From: Sporosarcina highlanderae
GTDB lineage: Bacteria > Bacillota > Bacilli > Bacillales_A > Planococcaceae
NCBI RefSeq assembly: GCF_030433715.1
Contig: NZ_JAROCC010000009.1
Coordinates: forward strand, 1 to 64,000
Length of the DNA stretch: 64,000 nucleotides
Reading direction: 5' to 3'
Positions 58,759 through 64,000 of the stretch are shown here, piece after piece. The notes under the pieces are model-generated. The model searched no databases. It worked only from the letters and a program-made list of their open reading frames with translations, and had not been told where the DNA came from. The translations under genes and the position numbers were made by a program. The stretch's first letter is position 1. Every line of letters begins with the position of its first letter.

Positions 58759-58790
58759 ACACTTCAATCATTGGTTGAAGTGTTTTTATG
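58759..58790 (+). terminator. Terminator of the TIR operon
   Basis: AACACTTCAA / TTGAAGTGTT, 5-base loop TCATTGG-type, TTTTTATGG tail. Confidence 0.85.
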
Positions 58791-58951
58791 GTTGTGGAGG
58801 ATTTTCAGTAGGAGATTGTGCGATGTTGTGTGACAAACAATCGGAAAAATTCATTGGATATTCATGAAAAGGACAGGTAAATCGGCACTTCACATCACCA
58901 TCAGCTCCTTTGATAATTGGGCAAAGAAAAAGCACCCAAAGCGTTGAGTGC

Positions 58952-59167
58952 TCAATAAAAATTAGTCTTTGACTCTTTATAATAGTTTAGAATAACCGCG
59001 TACTTGTTTTCACCGCACCACAGAACCTGATGAATTTCGACTTCTTGAGTCCCGTTTTCTCTTTTGCAATCCCCTACCACTCGATTTACACCAGACTTCA
59101 CACTCGGAATGCCGGACCCTAAAGTGAATTCCCCGATATACTGCTCCTTTGTTAATGAAGATATCAC
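58952..59167 (-). CDS. Conserved 71-residue protein, copy B
   Basis: GTG start after GGGGGTGAG-type site. About 80% identical to 40680-40895, with the same TQEVEIHQVLWCGENKYAVILNYYKE core; a CACTCAACG/GGGTGCTTTTTC terminator follows in both. Both reading frames are intact, which speaks for selection. Upstream is the HAD pseudogene, as if the two genes had moved together. Confidence 0.6.
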   Translation of the reverse strand: MISSLTKEQYIGEFTLGSGIPSVKSGVNRVVGDCKRENGTQEVEIHQVLWCGENKYAVILNYYKESKTNFY

Positions 59168-59450
59168 TCATCTCACCCCCCCTGAAACCATTCGCCAAGA
59201 AAGGTGAAAATCCTTCAAACAAAAAACATACCGCAGGATGCATTATTAGTACCATAAGGCGTGAAAGTGTGGAATTAATAGAATAGGATGTTGGTAAGCA
59301 ATCATCATCTGTCTGTCATACACAGGAAAGGCGACATAAGATTGACGTTTAAAGGAATCTATTTTTGGCTCAATACAAATGCAATTCTATCTAAAATGGG
59401 ATTTTGGATCTTCATGAGCTTGCCTTTTATCGGATTATCAGTACTGGTAA

Positions 59451-59979
59451 TTATGCGAACAACCAATTTACCGCATCATTCACATCCTCCGCGATCAAAT
59501 CAGGTGTAACATCTTTCCACCGACCAAAAAACTCTCCATTTTTGTATTTGTTATACACAACCATCCCGCTTCCTGTTTTCACCAATATCTTCATACACCC
59601 AACCGCATCCGTAGCCATCAAATCAGTCCACCTGCCTCCAATTACTACACACTGCTCTAAATTTAAGTTATTCTCTTTAGCGGCTTTAAGCCGCATTTCA
59701 GGCGAAGGCTTTCTACAAGTCACCCATCCGTATGCTTGTGCGGACAAAGGTAAATCTTATCGAAGCCAAGACCGATGAGCTCATCTTCAAAAAATTGATA
59801 GGATGCATCACCCTTGGAAATACCGGGTTGGTTGGTGAATGAACAGATTAAGATCCCCGACTGTTTTAATTGCTGTATTGAATCTGTAACACCTGGGACC
59901 AGCGTAAACTCCCTTGGATAAATAACACTGTCACTTCCTCCGATGGTTCCATCCCTGTCTCTATTGCTTGAATGTGCAA
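59451..59979 (-). pseudogene. HAD-IIIA phosphatase pseudogene
   Basis: Homologue of 47362-47895. A deletion of about eight bases near 59963 removes the FLD part of the catalytic FLDRDGT, and a second frameshift near 59722-59745 disrupts the zinc-loop region; the last 98 codons remain open (CRKPSPEMRLKAAKENNL, GGRWTDLMATDAVG). The TTG start codons TTGCACATTCAA are still visible. Inactive. Confidence 0.85.
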
Positions 59980-60017
59980 GATTAAGTTCCTTTCTTTAAC
60001 ACCGCAGTATTCGTTAT

Positions 60018-60070
60018 GGTACAAGCCAACCTTGGCATATCTTGTACCACTAATAGAAAAGGTGGTACAA
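60018..60070. promoter_or_regulatory. GGTACAAG operator candidate of the methyltransferase gene
   Basis: GGTACAAG (60018-60025) and CTTGTACC (60041-60048) form an inverted repeat with a 15-base gap; a third half site GGTACAA (60064-60070) overlaps the ribosome site. The layout suggests autoregulation or C-protein control of a restriction-modification gene. Confidence 0.55.
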
Positions 60071-61465
<1,395 letters not shown>

Positions 61466-61498
61466 TAGCGCATTAGTGAATACACTACTTTTAGTATT

Positions 61499-61537
61499 GA
61501 CGCCCCTCACGACTTACGAAAGTGAGGGGCGTTTCAT
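61499..61537 (+). terminator. Terminator of the methyltransferase gene
   Basis: GACGCCCCTCAC / GTGAGGGGCGT, 11-bp GC-rich stem with an 11-base loop, TTTC tail. Confidence 0.8.
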
Positions 61538-61807
61538 GGATTAAAATCAAGATATTTGGCAATTGAATTGGAATAGTAGACAAGCAGTGCGGCATATTAA
61601 TGCTTTGGCGGTTGTGACAATAGTTGTATTTAAAAGGTTGGTTTGGTAAAGAATAAATTGGAAAGAGGAGAAAAGTTGCAGAAGAGTACGTGATCATGGT
61701 AATGAAATTCAAGGTCAATGCATTGTGGTGCCATATTTTCATTGCTATTATAAGAATATGAATTGTAATTCAAAAGACCTGGTTGACTAAATATTAGGGG
61801 TGATTTT
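61538..61807. other. Gene-free stretch with a startless open frame
   Basis: From 61653 to TAA 61788-61790 a 45-codon frame without a start codon reads RRVRDHGNEIQGQCIVVPYF then KNMNCNSKDLVD, possibly the end of a lost gene. Otherwise nothing. Confidence 0.4.
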
Positions 61808-64000
61808 ATGAGTGGAATACCATTAAGTCAAAAAGTTTCAAGTCTTATTCAATACATAAGTGAATTAATGCAGCTCAAACAAAAACCTGTTTACTCCTAT
61901 TCCAATTATGCACGGGTTCTTTGGGTCGGTGAATTTCCGAATGGTGCTGAATGCATTGATGCCTTTAGAACTGATATGGATGACTGGTTGTATGTTAAAA
62001 AACCTTTATTTCCTACAATCCCAAAAGTACCGGAAAGTTTAAAAGAATGGGTAGTTATAGAGCGGACAAAAATACATGTATATGAAAGTATATTTATTGA
62101 AAATGATTTAGTGGATGAAGATGAAACTGAAAAAAAAGAAATTTATCTTAAGGATTTACCTGACATTCAAAATGAAATCCAACTGTTAAAAGATGAAGTA
62201 TGTACCCCCTATTTTAAAGAATATGAACGTGTCAATAAAATCCAATCTTTGTACGATCAACTGTATAAAACTTATCAAGACTTGCAGAATAATTCCGAGT
62301 TTCTTGAGTTTGTTGTTTCTGTAGGTTTATTGCGATGGAAGCAGGACAATAAGAACGCGATTGAACGACATCTACTTACCTCTGAAGTGGAACTACATTT
62401 TAATAAGGAAGCCGGTGAAATGATTATTGCACCGACTTCCAAAGGACATCTTTTTGATTTTGAAGAAGATATGCTTTTAGTGGAAGATCGACTTTCTGGA
62501 GATGAATTAAAGGAAGTTCGATCACTATTGGATGGGTTTTATGAAGAGGGAAGTATTAAAGAGAAGTTCTCCCTGATCCTTACAAATATAGTGAATACAC
62601 TCGATTCTCGTGGGATTTATGATAATTCATTCCAAAATTCTAAACGAACGAACGATGGTCCCATTGTCTCCTTAGCACCTGCGTTCGTTTTAAGAAAGAA
62701 ATCCCAAAAAAGCATTCAGCATGCCTGTGAAAAAGCGGTTGAGCAATTAAAGAAAATGGATGATTCGGCTGTTCCTGAAAATATGGCCAATATGTTTAAT
62801 GTAGTAGATAACGAAGCAGAGGACAATGCATTCCATGAAGTTGAAGAATTTTACTTTCCATTACCTTCTAATGATGAACAAGATAGAATTATATCAAATC
62901 TGAATCACAAGAGCAGCGTGTTAGTTCAAGGACCGCCGGGAACAGGTAAAACCCATACAATAGCAAATGTAACGTCGCATTTGCTTGCAACAGGACAAAG
63001 AATACTGATAACAAGTCAAACGGCTAAGGCGCTAAGTGTGTTGAAATCTAAATTACCTAAAGACCTTCAAGACCTATCTGTAAGTCTTTTGGGTGGTGAT
63101 GCTTCTTCCATGAAAGATCTTGAAAAAGTAGTATCAAGTATTAGTGTAAATAAAGAAAGATTCAATTTATCCGAAATGGCACTTTCGGTTGAAACAATGG
63201 AATCAGCTTTAAAGGAATTGAAAAAATCACTTAATATAACCAAGACGGAGCTAATGGAAGTCCGAGAAGCCGAAACTTATGTCCATAGTTTCCCTCCGTT
63301 TAACGGAACTGCACAACAGATTGCACAACAGTTGAATATGAATGCAAAACAATTTGATTGGTATACTACGCCTTCATCTACTGAAACTGAATTCCTGAAA
63401 AAAGAGAAAAATCTTGTCAATCGCTATATCGAGTTGATGGGTCTTGATATGGAGGTACCACTTGAGTATAAAGAGTACAAATACCCTTCTTTAGAAATGC
63501 TCGATATTAAATCTACTATTGATGTAATCAAAGAAGAATACGACTTAAATGAGAAATACGCTGCACTACATCAGGAAGAGGATGTTGAGTTGCAGAAAAT
63601 GTTGGAAGGATTATCAGACGATGATTTATCCAATCTGAGTGTGGAATTAAATAGGTTCGGCGATTTATGTAGACCGCTACTATTTAACACATATCCTAAA
63701 CTTAGAAAAGTTGTAACTGACATCTTTGAAAACAGAGGGCATTTGTGGCATAAAGTGCTTGAAGATTTGAAAGAGCATATCCATGTAATCCATGAAACGA
63801 AAAGTGAATTTGATCGATCCCTTATTTCCGTGGATGATGTTTCGATTGCATCTTTAAAGAAAATGAGCGAGGACTTGGTTGGCCATATCACAAATGGTGG
63901 TAAAATGGGTACATTTATTTTCCGACCAAAGATTGTTAAGCAATATAAAGAAACACTAAGAAAAGTCAAATACAATAATTTACCGGTTAAGTCAGAAAGC
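61808..64000 (+). CDS. Large SF1 (DNA2/NAM7-like) helicase, cut by window end
   Basis: 731 codons are visible and the frame is open at the right edge. ATG after AGGGGTGATTTT. An N-terminal region of about 340 residues without known motifs (begins SGIPLSQKVSSLIQYI; VLWVGEFP) precedes YFPLPSNDEQDRIISNLNHKSSVLVQGPPGTGKTHTIANV, with Walker A GPPGTGKT at 375-382, ITSQTAKALSVLKSKLP as motif Ia, then a helical insertion. This is the AAA_11-type SF1 pattern found in large bacterial helicases, several of them in defence systems. Motifs V-VI lie beyond the window. Confidence 0.85.
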   Translation, partial: MSGIPLSQKVSSLIQYISELMQLKQKPVYSYSNYARVLWVGEFPNGAECIDAFRTDMDDWLYVKKPLFPTIPKVPESLKEWVVIERTKIHVYESIFIENDLVDEDETEKKEIYLKDLPDIQNEIQLLKDEVCTPYFKEYERVNKIQSLYDQLYKTYQDLQNNSEFLEFVVSVGLLRWKQDNKNAIERHLLTSEVELHFNKEAGEMIIAPTSKGHLFDFEEDMLLVEDRLSGDELKEVRSLLDGFYEEGSIKEKFSLILTNIVNTLDSRGIYDNSFQNSKRTNDGPIVSLAPAFVLRKKSQKSIQHACEKAVEQLKKMDDSAVPENMANMFNVVDNEAEDNAFHEVEEFYFPLPSNDEQDRIISNLNHKSSVLVQGPPGTGKTHTIANVTSHLLATGQRILITSQTAKALSVLKSKLPKDLQDLSVSLLGGDASSMKDLEKVVSSISVNKERFNLSEMALSVETMESALKELKKSLNITKTELMEVREAETYVHSFPPFNGTAQQIAQQLNMNAKQFDWYTTPSSTETEFLKKEKNLVNRYIELMGLDMEVPLEYKEYKYPSLEMLDIKSTIDVIKEEYDLNEKYAALHQEEDVELQKMLEGLSDDDLSNLSVELNRFGDLCRPLLFNTYPKLRKVVTDIFENRGHLWHKVLEDLKEHIHVIHETKSEFDRSLISVDDVSIASLKKMSEDLVGHITNGGKMGTFIFRPKIVKQYKETLRKVKYNNLPVKSES

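Noticed and set aside
63571..63975. 134-codon minus-strand frame inside the helicase gene
   Set aside because: Shadow of the coiled helical region of the helicase.

Overview
The window looks like chromosome of a low-GC, spore-forming Gram-positive bacterium, most likely Bacillales and probably Planococcaceae (Sporosarcina, Paenisporosarcina, Psychrobacillus or Lysinibacillus type). The reasons are AT-rich DNA, strong GGAGG ribosome sites, frequent TTG and GTG starts, a CwlJ spore-cortex hydrolase, a YtrA-type GntR regulator, a YfmQ-like protein, a cre site and PhoP boxes. The genus is inference. I saw no rRNA, tRNA or CRISPR array.

Layout. 0-2.3 kb: small cassette-like genes (membrane protein, decayed Nudix hydrolase, lipoprotein, S51 peptidase) separated by short palindromes. 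2.4-6.6 kb: a PhoX-type phosphatase behind a PhoP-box array, then arsR-arsB-arsC. 6.6-14 kb: a ytrA-type regulator/ABC operon, a serine hydrolase, an MDR oxidoreductase, cwlJ, an APH-like kinase and a membrane protein, several of them bracketed by 137-bp GGTACC repeats. 14.1-18.4 kb: a response regulator, histidine kinase and PhnD-like lipoprotein, divergent from an orphan ABC binding lipoprotein with a cre site. 18.4-26.8 kb: a HTH/PIN gene pair and a complete Wadjet-like operon (jetD-A-B-C), bracketed by two diverged copies of the 3' end of a yfmQ-like gene and its terminator, which is the footprint expected of an integrated island. 27.9-36.8 kb: a Liv-type ABC importer with SDR, AraC regulator, thiolase and class III CoA-transferase, together a plausible uptake and CoA-dependent pathway for a hydroxy acid. 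37-44 kb: a second cassette-like array of small genes with the same palindromes as at the left end. 44-50 kb: duplicated and broken genes (HAD phosphatase copies, a 229-residue membrane-anchored family), a GNAT enzyme and a serine hydrolase, with many GGTACC repeats. 50-57 kb: a phage-type DnaD/DnaB replication module with decayed second copies, a possible toxin-antitoxin pair, an Mrr-like nuclease and a truncated Rpn nuclease. 57.5-64 kb: a TIR-like two-gene operon, a methyltransferase-endonuclease fusion broken by one in-frame TGA, and the start of a large SF1 helicase.

The most unusual content is the repeats. Three families recur: (a) a stem-loop with arms TTGAACTAAC/GTTAGTTCAA and a 7-base loop, 11 copies in one orientation, placed between unrelated small genes and often containing the upstream stop codon, which resembles integron attC sites; (b) a 137-bp near-palindrome ending in GGTACCTGTGCA with an invariant length and a variable centre; (c) a roughly 46-bp palindrome ending in GGTACCAGGTTCT. 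No integrase or transposase able to move them is visible here. The defence-type genes (Wadjet, TIR, methyltransferase-endonuclease, Mrr, HTH/PIN) sit among these repeats.
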